A stretch of DNA of 64,000 nt from Paraspadella gotoi (taxonomy: Eukaryota; Chaetognatha), in the NCBI GenBank assembly GCA_051294375.1, contig CM119264.1, positions 24,603,842-24,667,841 of the forward strand, given 5' to 3'. Within the stretch, counting starts at the first letter, position 1, and each line of letters begins with the position of its first letter. The notes under the pieces are model-generated. The model saw only the letters and a program-made list of their open reading frames with translations. It had not been told where the DNA came from and did not search any database. This document shows positions 31,704-43,665 of this stretch, piece after piece. A program made the position numbers and the translations under genes.

Positions 31704-33259
31704 CAGTGATCGAAATAATGAGTGTTTTTCTCGGAAAAACTGATGCCCAAGGAAAAATCGTGCAAAGTAGCATTGGTTTTTAGTAAGGTGTGTTATTACA
31801 TTGGTAAGTGAGTTAAGTTTATATTTTAAAAAAAAAACTTTATTCGTTTACCAGAGCTGTTTCTACCTTATAAAATCGGTAAATATGTTTCTGAGTATAG
31901 GGGATTTTTTTAAATTTGGGTAAAAGAGAAAATAAATTCTACATTATGGTTTTCTAAGAAGATATCGTTTCCGCGAATTTTTTTTTAAAGTAAAAACAGT
32001 AAGAGACAATTTCTAACAACAGTTACGACTTCAATTTCGTATTGAAAAAATATAAATCAAAATAGTCTAAACTTGGTGTTTTTAGTTTCTCAGCATCACA
32101 AGCTTTCTAGTTTATTAAAAATAATATTATTTTTAAATTTCCCGTTCCTTCCACAGGTAAAAATTTTTCAAAGGTCCCTAAAGATTAGGCCGTCATTCAT
32201 AAAAATTATGCCAAATAAAAGCAGGATTATGGAATTGATGATAAGAAATATGATATTTAGAAATATACCTAATACAATCTTATAGCCAATCATACTATAA
32301 GCAAAAATTCTAGAGAATGACAAAAAACGAGAGGTTGCTGTGGCGCTGTAAGGCGGCTGGGACTTGGCGGCCGGAATCGTTCCGCGGAGCAGTAGACCAT
32401 GGTTTGAGGTTGATTATACGTTTGAAAACGTAAACAAACTAAAACGAAAAAAAAAATTGTCGTTGTTGTCGTTGTCGTCGTCTTTGTTCGCAATATCATT
32501 TGAAAGTGTCACCACAACTTTTCTTAAATTGTTGGTCATGTTTTTTTTTCTTTATTTGTTTTTTTTTTCCTCAAGAGTTTTATTAATTGGTCCTAGTTTA
32601 AGAGACACCTAAGGTTTTTTTCTTTTTTCTAAAATTAAAAAAAATTTTCTTTTAAAAGAAATATTGTAGCAAAAACTAAATTAGTTGTATCGAAATTTTT
32701 GTAAAAAAAAAAAATTATTTCAAAAAATCCATTTGGTTATTAACTAACATGTACTTGGTTAGCGCCTTGTCCCTCGGCACACCTATCTGCCGGACACGGC
32801 GGACAAAAGGTCAATGTGGGGAGGCTTCCTGATATGATTGAATCATTAAATGCAGTGGTAAGAATGGCCGTGGCTTCCTGCGTGGCTTTTTCCAATATAA
32901 GACTTGAGGGCTAGTATTTGAAAATTAATATACAGTAAAATGCTGTTCAACGCAAATTTATAATCCAGTCCAAATGCAAACTATCCAGAATTATTTTGAC
33001 ACAAATGAAGGTAAAAAAGAAAAAAAATTAGGTTTTATTCGTTAAATTGTCTACAATAAAACAAAACAAAGTGAGCTTCAAAAAAAGAAAAGCCTTATAT
33101 CTCTCCGATTATGAATATATTTTTTGCAACCCGATATGCATAAAGAGCAGTGTTCCTTTGGTTTGATACACCCTGGAACCGGATTAACACGAAAAAATTA
33201 TTAACTATATGATGTACCCACCCTTTTTTCCTGAGTAAAAAAAATAATTTCGATGACTG
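31704..33259. mobile_element. Candidate DNA transposon insertion with inverted ends
   Basis: The left end CAGTGATCGAAATAAT and the inverse of the right end CAGTCATCGAAATTAT differ at 2 of 16 bases. Similarity continues as TTTTT(A)CTC(A)GGAAAAA to about 36 bp. The related sequence at 35131-35400 lacks this 1556-bp segment, giving an empty site (GGCGCCGGTGAC). Flanks GCGTCCGC (left) and GCGCCGG (right) may be an imperfect 7-8-bp target duplication, which with CAGTG ends would fit hAT; noise prevents certainty. Inside, no transposase is recognisable. A pogo-like end, TACAGTAAAATGCTGTTC, lies at 32933 without an identified partner. Confidence 0.5.
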
Positions 33260-33445
33260 TGCGCCGGTGACGAGAACAGAACTGACGTACAACGGAGACG
33301 ACCACGATCGAACGAACAACGACATTGGTGGAAAAGACGATTGACTTCGACGAATCGGATGATGAAATACTGTACAAACAACAAACCAACGCGTTTGGCA
33401 ATGAGGTGCTGAGAATAGAGATTTGACTGAAGGCCATTCCAAGCA

Positions 33446-34900
33446 CATGTCTCTCTCCTCTCTCTTCCTCTCGCTAATCTTCGGCTCCCGTCTCGCATCA
33501 TCTCCGCTGCGGTCCTATCTCTTCCAGCCCCCGCCTCACATCAATGCATCCCTTCTCTCTCTCGTTCTTTCTCCCTCTCGCCTCTCTCTCTCTCCTCCCT
33601 CATCCTTACCCTCATATGTTTTATTTATGATAAGAAATCGGAAAAGAGACCTTGTTTCTATCGAATTTAAAAATCGACGATAATTTTTGTAGCGACTAAA
33701 CGACGGAGACGACGAACGACGACGACGCACGAACGACGACGACGAAGATGAACGAAGACGAAGACGCCGCTGACCGATTAACCGGTTTTCAACGGTACCA
33801 AGGATTTTCTTCTCTTCCCTAGAGAAATAAAAAAAAAAAAAAATCGAGATTCAGGTTTTTTTGTTTATTTTTTTTTTTCTTTAATTTTGATTTTTATTTT
33901 TTGTGGTTTTAATAAGAGTTTAAAAACGGTTAGTAAGAAGAAAAGAAAAAAAAAGGGAAAATTGGAAAAAGAACCGAGGTTAGATTTTCCTTCCTTTGTT
34001 CGTGTCAAATTTACGGTTTTAGATTTTTGGTTTTTTTTTTGGTTGTTTTCCGTGGTTTAGGTTTTTTTTCCTAGGAATTTGGATTTGTTACTTTTTCTGG
34101 TCTGTTTGCCTTCGCAGGAACATCTTACATTAAATAAAATCTTCTCCTTTTTTGTCGTCTGGCTATCAAAAAGTGGTCTTTCGTTGTCGATCGTTTTGAT
34201 CCTCGTCGTCGTTGTCGTCGTGCGTCCTCTTCCTCCTCCTCCTCCTCCCCGTCCCCCTTCCTCGCTCCCTCCACATGGTCTTTTGCAAGTCTTTAATATT
34301 TCATCTCGTGTTTTCGAAATGCCTGATTCATCAGATGATTATCAGATAGAATATAAAATGAATATGATATTCTGATTTCAATGATTTAATATATATAAGC
34401 CACTGGCATTATCCGCAAACAAATGATCGTAAAAAATGGACTCATTTTTAAATACTGACTGCATACATTCACAATACAACACTACTAATTAACAAACTAC
34501 TATTAACAACTAGTTATTCGTAAGGCTAGCAATGTCTTTTTGTCCTAGCAGGTCTTTGCTTCATCATTTGTTTTTCTCGTCAATAAGTTTCTTTTCTCAC
34601 TTTTGCCAGACATGACGCAATCCCCATCGTTGGGATCGTTTTCAAACGTCGCAGCCTCCCGACATTTTGTAACCGAATTCGCGTGGTATGGAGCTTTTTC
34701 TCTGTTTTCAAAACTTAATTTCCTTCAGATGGAAAGTGCTTAGCTAAAATTCATTTTTTAATGGCGTGGAGTCTTTTTTTCCTTTCGCTTACCTTTTTCC
34801 ATGACTTCAACCTCAATCTCTAAAGGCGGAATTTTCGATAACTCTCATACAGGTAGAAAACTCAGACTCAGTAGCGCCTTTAAACTAAATAAAAAACTAT
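33446..34900. other. Rest of block B1: CT-rich, ACG-rich and AT-rich sequence; no gene
   Basis: Includes CT-rich 33446-33600, an ACGACG array (33690-33772), a poly-A run after AATAAA (about 33824-33842), T-rich DNA to 34080, and a GTCGTCGTTG/CCTCCTCC array (34183-34262). The sequence 34270-34900 is ordinary AT-rich DNA. Nothing coding is recognised. Confidence 0.6.
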
Positions 34901-34911
34901 GATCTTCTCCT

Positions 34912-35000
34912 CTATCTATCTATCTATGCTATCTGATCTATCTATCTATCTATCTATCTATCTATTTCTACTATCTCTACTATCCTATCTATCTATCTAT
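34912..35000 (+). repeat. (CTAT)n microsatellite
   Basis: About 90 bp of CTAT with several single-base breaks. The copy at 39035-39122 is uninterrupted, so the breaks here are probably base-calling errors. Confidence 0.9.
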
Positions 35001-35074
35001 CAAGTCTATCTCGTTAAAATTAAAGCGCTTTTGGCCAAACCCGACCGATACCCGACGCCACGTTCGCTCTCGAG

Positions 35075-35099
35075 NNNNNNNNNNNNNNNNNNNNNNNNN
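35075..35099. other. Assembly gap, 25 N
   Basis: Fixed-size gap exactly between block B copies 1 and 2. Confidence 0.99.
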
Positions 35100-36689
35100 T
35101 CTCTCTCTCTCTCTCTCAATTTTAATTCGAAAAGAGACAGAGCTAGTAAAAACGAGAATGGGAAAAGATTCCGACGGAATTACGACGATAGTGATAGATT
35201 ATTGCGACGGCGACGACGGCGATAGGGACGACGACGGCGCCGGTGACGACGACGACGACAACGACGACAACGACGACGACAACGACATTGGTGGAAAAGA
35301 CGATGACTTCGACGATGGATGATGAAATACTGTACAACAACAACAACGCGTTTGGCAATGAGGTGCTTGAGAAATAAGATTGACTGAAGCCATTCCAAGC
35401 AACTTCGTTAGGACAGGCCAGCGCAAAAAGGGATTAGACAAAGAGAAGGGCGGACGGAGTAAAAGGGATAAACCCCGGAGATAGAAGGTCGACAGAGAGG
35501 GAAGAGGGTAGAGGTAAGAGAGAGAGAGAGAGAGAGGTGAATCATAATAGGAGATGGAAGAAGAGAGATGGAGATAGAGATCGATAGAGAGGGAGAGGGT
35601 AGAAGGAGAGAGAGGAGAGTGACTTCGTAGAGGAGAGGCATTGTTAATTGAGAAAGCACAGAAGATCGATTAACGACTGTAAAGGAAACGACCTACCTCT
35701 TTCCCACTTTAATAGTGATTCAACCTCGGGGAGGTCGCGGGAGAGTCCGCGACCGAGAGGGAAATACTGGGGTAAAGTCCGGTGGATGGATCGAGAGGTG
35801 AGTAAAAATGGGGATTGAGAAAAGGAGTATAGTTCGATAAATATAAAAGGTGTGGGGACGAAAAAACAGATGAGTTGTTCAGAGTGGGGTAAAAAAAAAA
35901 GAGGTTCGTTCTAGTTTCTAAAAATAAAAGAACCGATTTTCGTCTGCTATAACTTTCTACAACATAAAGTCTTTATCAAACTCTTCTGGTAAACCGTTCA
36001 AAATATATTAAAAAAAAGCTTAAAACCGTGAAATTTCCGCGATTATCTTAATAGAGTCACAAGAAAGCATTGTCTTCGTTGTAAAAATAAGAATTATCAA
36101 GTGCGAATTTATTCGGATTTCATGTTCCTGTACTCCGCCTGCCCCACATAACTAGCCTTCTCCCTCACCCCCTCTCTCATTATTTTCCTGACATCACCTC
36201 ATCACGTGACTCACAATTTCTGTGTCTTATTTCGTTACTTCATCTCCACTTATCAAATCTCTTCCACCTCCGTCATTAAAAGAAGCTTTAATAGTTCGTC
36301 ACATCAAGTCGAAGTTTATATTACGTTCTCGTTATTAGTTTAATTGGCTCATCTTTCTCTCTCTCTTCATCTCTCTTTCATCTTCTTCTCTCTCTCCATC
36401 CTCTCTACTTCCTCGCTTTCGGAGTTATCTCAGTCATTCTTCGCGCTTCTCTCTCTATTTCTCTTCTACACTCTCTTCTTCTGCTCTTTATTTCTTTCTC
36501 ATCTCTTTTTTTCGTCTCATTCTGTATTTCTTCTTTTCCTATGTTTTCTCTCTAATGTTTTTCTTCTTATTCCTCTTCTCTTAATTTTAAATTCACTAAT
36601 AAGAGAGCAGAGATTCTTGTTTATGTTATTATATACTGAGACTATTTTGGGTTTAAAGAATTCCTGTACTTGTTGTATTTTAACGTACT

Positions 36690-37745
36690 GATCTTAGTGA
36701 TAGTATTATTTTTTGTTTTTTTTTTTTCTTTTTATTTATCCTTTACTTTTTAGACTTAATCGATTATACAATATAGAAAGCGAACGACTGAGCGTTATTA
36801 TTGGGACGTTTTTTGTTTTTTTTTTTATTTTATCGACGGCGGGTCCGAAAGTGTATATTCCTCAGGAGACGAACCAACTGTTACGTAACGATTTTTTTTT
36901 GTATCATTATCTTTGACGACGAAATCTTATATGTTCTTATTCTAGATAAGTTTGGATATAAGATCCTTGATTTTTGTATTTTTTTTTTTCTGTATGTACG
37001 TTTGTGTAAATGTATTGTTTTAAAATTGTTTTGATTTCTGTTAATTTTGCAAGTCACATACTTAACTTGTTCGTTGGTCTATTAGAGTTGTGTGTTCTTT
37101 TGTAGATATATTGATAGATATTAGACTTTGTATAGCATTTCTCGCTAATGTTCACACATTTTTCGTTTCTTTTCTTGTTGTTTCTTTTCTTTTTTCTCGT
37201 ATTCTTTTTCCATTTTTCTTCTTATCTCCTTCCTATTGTATTTGATTCTTTTTATTTTTTTTGGCTCTTGGATTTCATTTTCGTAGCCTATGCTTGCTTA
37301 TGATTTTTCTATTCTTTTTTCATATTTTTTTTTTTAAAGATTTTTTTTTTTTAATTTTTTATTTTTCTTGTTATTTATTTTTTTTTTTTTTCTTAAAAAA
37401 GTAAACTTTTTTTTATTACTTTTTTTTTTATTTTTCTCTTGCCTTTCTTTTCTTTTACTTTTCTTTATCTCTTTTTATTCTTTTATTGTTTTATTTAGTT
37501 TATTCTTTATTTTTTTATGATTTTTTTATTATACTTCGTTCTTCTTTCTTCTTTTTCGTTTTCTGTTATAAATTATTTTCTTTATTTTATTTTTTTCTTT
37601 TTGCTCTTTTTAATTTTCTCTATCTTACTAATCTTAACATTTGCTTAATTTCTTTACTTTACATTATTTTTATTTTGATTTTTTTTTATTTTTAATTTAT
37701 GATATATTATATCGGAAAGAGTATACTATTTTTCCCTAAATTCAG
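36690..37745 (+). other. Extremely T-rich, homopolymer-laden segment
   Basis: About 1 kb dominated by T runs (T8 to T13 repeatedly), with almost no runs of other bases until about 37740. It occupies the place in block B copy 2 where copy 1 has Y plus the candidate insertion, yet aligns with it only in scraps. Phe/Leu/Tyr-rich frames (for example 37486-37695) follow from composition. It could be a real T-rich insertion or a collapsed, low-quality consensus. Confidence 0.7.
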
Positions 37746-38207
37746 TGAGAAATATTAAAATCGAAAAAACAAAAGAAAATTTAGTAGTCTAGGACCTAAA
37801 ACGACGGACCGTTCACGGAAAACAGCACGAGCACCGACGACTGAAGACGAACGACTAGAAATAACAGAGGACGGAAACGACGAGGACACGCCCAGGGGCG
37901 TATTAGAGGAAACAACCCGGAATAGAATACATCAAAAGGATTCTTCACCCAAGGGAGTTTATAATCCTATTCTTCTTTACCCTAAAGAGATAAATAAAAA
38001 AAAAAAAATCGGATCAGGAGTGCTATAGCTTTACAGTATATTTTATATAAATTACATCATTTAATTTATTAGATTATATAGTGTTTTTTAGGTGAGTATT
38101 ATTTAAAGTTATATAAAAAACGTTTAATAAGTGATGAAAAAGAAACAAAAGAGGAAAAGGTATTCGGAGACCTTAGTGAAGTTTTATCATCTTTTCTTTT
38201 TGATCGT

Positions 38208-38232
38208 NNNNNNNNNNNNNNNNNNNNNNNNN
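38208..38232. other. Assembly gap, 25 N
   Basis: Fixed-size gap inside segment W of block B copy 2. Block B copy 1 runs through the corresponding position without interruption (33950-34010). Confidence 0.99.
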
Positions 38233-39034
38233 TCTTTGATTCGTGTCGAAATTTAGTTTTAGATTTTGTTTTTTTTGTTTTTTCCGTGGTTTAGTTTTCC
38301 TAGGAATTTGGATTTGTTACTTTTCTGGTCTGTTTGCTTCTGCAGGACATATTAACATTAAATAAATCTTCTTCCTTTTTTGTCGTCGCTATCAAAGTCT
38401 TCGTTGTCGTCGTTTTGATCCTCGTCGTCGTTGTCGTCGTCGTCCTCTTCCTCCTCCTCCTCCTCCCCTTCCTCCTCTCCTCCACATGGTCTTTGCATCT
38501 TTAATATTTATCTCGGTTTCGAATGCTGATTCATCAGATGATATCAGATGATATAAAATGATATGATATTCTGATATTCATGATTTAATATAATAAGCTG
38601 GCATATATCCGCAACAAATGATTGTAAAAAATGGACTCATTTTTAATACTGACTGATACATTCACAAATACACTACTATTAAAACTACTATTACAACTAG
38701 TATTCGTAGCAATGTCTTCCTGCAGTCTTCTCTCATTTTTTTTTCTCGTCAAAAGTTTCTTTCTCACTTTTGCAGACATCGACGCATCCTCGTCTGGGAT
38801 CGTTTTCAAAGTCCAGCTCCGACATTTGTAACCGAATTCGCGTGGTATGGAGCTTTTCTCTGTTTTCAAAACTTATTTCTCAGATGGAAAGTGCTTAGCT
38901 AAAATTCATTTTAATGGGTGGAGTCTTTTTCCTTTCCTTACCTTTTCCATGCTTCACCTCATCTCTAAAGGACGAATTTTCAGATAACTCTCATACATAG
39001 AAAAACTCAGTAGGCTTTAAACTATGATTCTCTC

Positions 39035-39119
<85 letters not shown>

Positions 39120-39122
39120 AAG
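39035..39122 (+). repeat. (CTAT)n microsatellite
   Basis: About 88 bp of uninterrupted CTAT. Confidence 0.95.
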
Positions 39123-39333
39123 CTCTATCTCGTTAATTAAAGCTTGGCCAACCCGACGCACGTTCGCCTCGAGGTCCGCATCTTTAAGTATTCGTCCCTA
39201 GTATCTATTGTTTTGGGCGCCACTTGACAGAGACAAAGGAGCAACAGAGAAAGAAATAAAGAGGGGAGAGAAAAACGAGAAAGAGAAAAAAGTGAATCGC
39301 GTTGCTAACGCCCTGAGTTTTCTACCTCACGAT

Positions 39334-39447
<114 letters not shown>

Positions 39448-39711
39448 ATCAAACATGGTGCATGAAAACATTAAGTCGTTAGAGAAACCATCAAAACCAA
39501 AACAAAAGATAAAAGCAAAAATAAAGCGAGAGTAAAAAAGTTGAGGCACAAAAACAAAAGACGAAAAGACGGAGAAAGAATGGAAAAGGAAATGGATTAA
39601 CGAATCAGTAATGAACATTTCATCTAATCTATATCTAATCGAATCTATTTTGCAAAATAACAGATACGATCCCTTGGTTGTTGGTTTGAGTCTTACATCA
39701 GATATCGCAAA

Positions 39712-39850
39712 CAAAAAAAACAAAACAAACAAAACAAACAAAACAAACAAAACACACAAAACAAACAAAACAAACAAAATAAACAAAACAAACAAAACAA
39801 ATAAAACAAACAAAACAAATAAAACAAAACAAAACAAAAAGAAACAAAAC
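39712..39850 (+). repeat. 9-bp minisatellite (AAACAAACA)n
   Basis: About 14 units of AAACAAACA with a few T and C variants. It yields a Lys-Thr-Asn tripeptide frame (39611-39901) and a Leu/Phe/Val frame on the minus strand, neither likely to be real. Confidence 0.9.
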
Positions 39851-39985
39851 AAAACAAGCAATATCTTCCTCAATTTTGACGAGAAGATAATCTTACAATA
39901 ACAAATGGATTCTGTAAAACACGAAAAGGTAAGGGAATTCTTTTGGCAAGTTAAGTCAATCGATCTTTGGTAAGTCACGACTTAG

Positions 39986-40048
39986 TCGTCGTCGTCGTCG
40001 TCTTCGTCGTCGTCGTCGTCTTCGTCGTCGTCGTCGTCGTCGTAGGCG
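39986..40048 (+). repeat. (CGT)n microsatellite
   Basis: About 60 bp of GTC triplets with TTC interruptions. Confidence 0.95.
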
Positions 40049-40085
40049 TTTAACTTCAGCTGACAAAAAATGATGTTCTCTAATC

Positions 40086-40165
40086 CTCTTCTCTTCTCTT
40101 CTCTTCTCTTCTCTTCTCTTCTCTTCTCTTTTCTTCTCTTCTCTTCTCTTTTCTACTTTTCTTCT
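40086..40165 (+). repeat. (CTCTT)n pentanucleotide microsatellite
   Basis: About 16 units with two single-base variants. Confidence 0.95.
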
Positions 40166-40286
40166 CTCTCTCTCTCTTTCTCATTTAAACGGAAGTGCTC
40201 TTGAAAAATGAGAGCGAATAAAAACTGACTCGGGATGAGAAGAGGTACAGAGGAAAAAAGAGAGAAAAGATATAAATTCTTAGAGG

Positions 40287-40296
40287 AGAGAGAGAA

Positions 40297-40367
<71 letters not shown>
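40287..40367 (+). repeat. (GA)n microsatellite
   Basis: About 80 bp of GA. Confidence 0.95.
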
Positions 40368-40369
<2 letters not shown>

Positions 40370-40697
40370 GACTGAGTAATTTCGTCTAGTGCGCCATGAA
40401 TACAGACGAGGTAAGAGAAACGATAAAAAAAATTAAAAAAAAAAAATCGGACATTTTTTTAAATCTAATTTAATTCAATGCAATTTTATAATCTATCAAA
40501 AAAAGGAAAGGCGTTCTCGTGAATAAAACAGAAGAAGTATAAACCTAATTAAAACGACTGTTAAGAATAAATAACTAGTTAATTATTCGCAACCTCGAAA
40601 GAGATTCGATTCTTTCATCCGCGAACCAACATTTGATGAATATGCAATGAATCTCCGATCTCGACCCGAATTAGATTCTTGCACATCAGAAACATTC

Positions 40698-40815
40698 AGT
40701 TTCGATTCAGTTTCCGTTCAGTTTCGATTCACGTCTTCGATTCAGTTTCGATTCAGTTTCGATTCAGTTTTCGATTCAGTTTCGATTCAGTTTCGATTCA
40801 GTTTCGATTCATTCC
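40698..40815 (+). repeat. 11-bp minisatellite (TTTCGATTCAG)n
   Basis: About ten units, regular except for one ACGTC insertion and one extra T. It lies in an otherwise ordinary stretch (40370-41630) in which no gene is recognised. Confidence 0.9.
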
Positions 40816-41626
40816 ATTCAGTTGATTTTGACAATCGACATTCAGTTTACTTGACTTGAGTTTTCGACCTCAACTCACTTCGCCTCACCTCGCCTCACCT
40901 GCACTCTCTCTCTCAATCGGATTTTTTCGAAAAAGACAGAAGGGTGAATAAGTTGCGTCTGAAATTACAGAATTCCTAGCAATTGCTTTTACCGAAGTCT
41001 TTCGGTAAAAATTATGTGACATTTTAACTTACATTACTATATAGATACTGTAGTTTTCTTTCACAAAATGGTTAGCCGTTGTTTAATATAAGACAAAATT
41101 AATAACTGTATCTTTTATCTTCTTTACGCCAAAGGACACCAAAAATTATTCTCTATTTATTCTCAAGCTGCTTTTCAGGGGGCAATTTAAATCATATTCA
41201 ATAATACCTGTCACGCTTTGCTTTTCCTTCAAAAAATGTTTATTTCTAATGTTTACGACATATAGACTTTTTATTTCGTTTCAGTCGATATTTCTCCGCC
41301 GCTTTTTATTTGTGTAATAGTATCTTATTCTTGTTTTATTATTAAGGGGACATAATCTGAAATAAAAATGATTTCAAAAGTCGTCATTTCAATTTTTGTA
41401 AAATAAATTCTCGTTTCAATAATAAAAAAAAATTAAGTTACGATTTCTTTTCTTGAAATTATTTCTAATCGTGTTATTCTTTTTGAAAATAAAAAAACTT
41501 TAAAAATCAAGTTTGGACGCAATCAACGATCGTACAATTGTGACATCGTCTCGACAACAGGCGTGACACCTGTTAACAGATTCAACAACTTCCAAAAGAA
41601 AAGTTGACGATCGAATTTAAAGATCG

Positions 41627-41634
<8 letters not shown>
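40816..41634. other. AT-rich spacer; nothing recognised
   Basis: No repeat unit, RNA or credible open frame. GTCGTAC-like regulatory motifs could not be singled out. Confidence 0.5.

Positions 41635-41702
<68 letters not shown>
41635..41702 (+). repeat. (CT)n microsatellite
   Basis: 68 bp of pure CT. Confidence 0.95.
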
Positions 41703-41704
<2 letters not shown>

Positions 41705-41935
41705 AAACGAGTTACACGGCGCCTTTCACAACTTGAAAATTCTTTCACGGAATCTCTTTTTCCTTCCTTTATTTAAAAATGTTTTATTTTCGATCTTTCG
41801 TTTCTGCTTTTTTTTCTTTTTCTCCCTTAAAATAGTTCATAGTCGAATTGTAAATCAGTTTGGCGCCATTTGTCGATTCGAGGTTCGACTCCGCGAAGAA
41901 CTAAACAAAAATAATCGAGGTTAAAACAATAAATC

Positions 41936-41985
41936 AGCTGCTGCTGCTGCTGTTTCGGCGGCGGCGGTGGCGGCGGCGGTGGGGA
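41936..41985 (+). repeat. (GCT)n then (GGC)n triplet repeat
   Basis: Five GCT units followed by GGCGGCGGTGGC-type units. An ATG at 41967 opens a frame (MAAAVGRGSG...), but this soon enters GA and CTTT repeats, so coding is not supported. Confidence 0.85.
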
Positions 41986-42088
41986 GAGGCTCAGGCGTTT
42001 CGACTTCCAAAGCTTCGATCAAAAACACATTTGCATTTTCTTTTTTACTGCCGCCTTACCCTTGCGTTTTTTCTTTAGCGAGAGAAGA

Positions 42089-42249
42089 GAGAGGACAAGA
42101 AGAGAGAGAGAGAAAAGAAGATGCGAGAGGAGAGAGAGAGCAGAGAGAGAGAGAGACGAGAGATAGAGAGACGAGAGAGAGAGAGAGCGGGCAATGGTTC
42201 TTATTATTTTTAAGTTCTTTCTATCTCTTTCTATCCTCTTCTTTCTCAT

Positions 42250-42337
<88 letters not shown>

Positions 42338-42340
42338 TCC
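42089..42340 (+). repeat. (GA)n followed by (CTTT)n
   Basis: GA-rich 42089-42188 and CTTT 42241-42340, separated by about 50 bp. Confidence 0.95.
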
Positions 42341-42396
42341 CTCAGTGTACTAAAGATGTTCTTTTGTTCCCCATCACGACATCATCGTCTTCCTCT

Positions 42397-42476
42397 CTTG
42401 ACATGTTTATCCCTCTTCTTGACATGTCCCGGCATGTCTTGACATGTCAATCACGTCTCGACCGCTTATGACGTCA
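42397..42476. promoter_or_regulatory. Cluster of ACATGT palindromes plus a CRE
   Basis: CTTGACATGT occurs at 42397, 42418 and 42438. GGCATGTC (42431) adds a fourth CATGTC word, and TTGACATGTCAA (42439-42450) is a perfect 12-bp palindrome. TGACGTCA, the full CRE palindrome, follows at 42469-42476. The arrangement looks like a binding-site cluster, but no promoter or gene start is identified. Confidence 0.3.
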
Positions 42477-43610
42477 CAATCGATCTTCGATTCTTCGTCG
42501 CGAATCTCGTTTGACGATATTTCGGGACGGTCGTCGTTGTTGTCGTTGTCGTTTTCGTCGATAGGGATGTCGTTGTAAGAATGGGTGGGACTGAATCGGG
42601 GTAAGCGAAAGGGTAAGGCATTTGGTGAGTTTTGAGGATGAGAGGCTGGCAGGTGTTGTTGTTGTTGTTGTTGTTGTAGCGTTGTCTTTCTCGGGTGAGG
42701 ATTAGAGAAAGATGAGAAGACGTGGTTCGAGTTTTTTTGACAAGGAGAAGATCTTAGGCGGCGGCTTCGGCGGCTGCGGTTGCGGCTGCGGCGACGTTAA
42801 ATCAAAAGGGAAAAGTGGAGATAAGTGGAGAAGAGATGAGAGGATGCGATTGAAGGGAGAGTCGATGGAGAAAAGAGCAAAGAGTAAAAAGGGAGAGATA
42901 GAGGATGGATATCTTTTATTCTGTGGAGTGTGGACTTTCGTCTCCCACTTTCTCGTCGACATCATTCTTTGTCGATTTTAACTCCGATTTGGCGCCGACG
43001 CGACTCACTTCGTCGTCGTCGTCGTCGTCGTCGTCGTCCTTAGATCTTGGTCGAATCTGTCGTCGCAGCGCCATCTTCATTTTCGAGACTCAAAATCTTT
43101 TGTTTGAAGTGAAACATGAGTCGTAAATCTGGTGGATGACGATGATGATGAGGACGACTGCGACGACTGCGACGACGACGACGATGACGCCAAATCTCTT
43201 CAACGAGTTTCTTCTTCTTTTCTCTAAAGGTCAACATAAACGGAGATTTGTTGTGACGCGTTTTGTTGACGTTTGGTGACTCAATAAACGTCGCAGAGAT
43301 CTAGACGGCGATGGCGACGACGACAAAGGCGACGACGACGAAGAAGACGATGGCGACGACGACGATGAAAAATAAGAAAGTGGAGACAGCTATTTACAAG
43401 TCACCGCTATTCACAAGTTACGTGTCTTAGATTGTCTTAGTTGGTAAATTAATGTTAAATTTAAAAAAATAATTATAATTTAAAAAAAAATAACAGAAGA
43501 AAATGAATATGAACTGAGTCACTCGAGATAAAATAAAGCTGTCGTAAGAGGCGAAGGCGATGAAGGCGGCTACGATTATTTCTGCATCTTGAAAGAAACG
43601 AAGACCATAA
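42477..43610. other. Sequence between simple repeats and block C; several ACG arrays
   Basis: Contains TTG repeats (42656-42678), GGCGGCTTCGGCGGCTGCGG (42758), CGT (43012-43037), GACGATGATGATGAGG-type repeats (43136-43184) and mixed ACG/ATG/AAG arrays (43299-43376). A plus frame at 42712-42981 (89 residues, Gly/Cys then Lys/Arg-rich) is not recognised as any family. Confidence 0.6.
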
Positions 43611-43621
43611 CGACGATGATT

Positions 43622-43665
<44 letters not shown>

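Larger units (their letters stand above)
30687..35074. repeat. Block B, copy 1
   Basis: Segment X (30687-31330) matches 35622-36365. Segment Y (31560-31703 with 33260-33445) matches 35131-35400. Segment W (33665-35074) matches 37790-39175. The 31704-33259 piece between the two parts of Y is absent from 35131-35400. Copies differ mainly by single-base indels. A CT-rich tract (31317-31545) follows TCACGTGA (31198-31205). The right end is the 25-N gap. No gene is recognised. Confidence 0.85.
35100..39175. repeat. Block B, copy 2 (with uninterrupted Y segment at its start)
   Basis: 35100-35400 is CT repeat plus segment Y with an ACGACG array and no 1.56-kb insertion. 35400-35620 is GA-rich. 35622-36365 is X and 37790-39175 is W. 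Shared landmarks include ATGGATCGAGAGGTGAGTAA (30828/35787), TTTCCGTGGTTTAG (34048/38280) and CGTGGTATGGAGCTTTT (34682/38842). TCACGTGA recurs at 36202-36209. Past 39175 the sequence continues uniquely. No gene is recognised. Confidence 0.85.

Noticed and set aside
41880-41900. GAGGTTCGACTCCGCG as a tRNA T arm
   Set aside because: One stem mismatch and no cloverleaf upstream; chance match.
42985-43000. TTTGGCGCCGACGCG as an LTR primer-binding site (also 41868)
   Set aside because: Only a short TGGCGCC match, with no LTR, polypurine tract or retroviral-type frame nearby.
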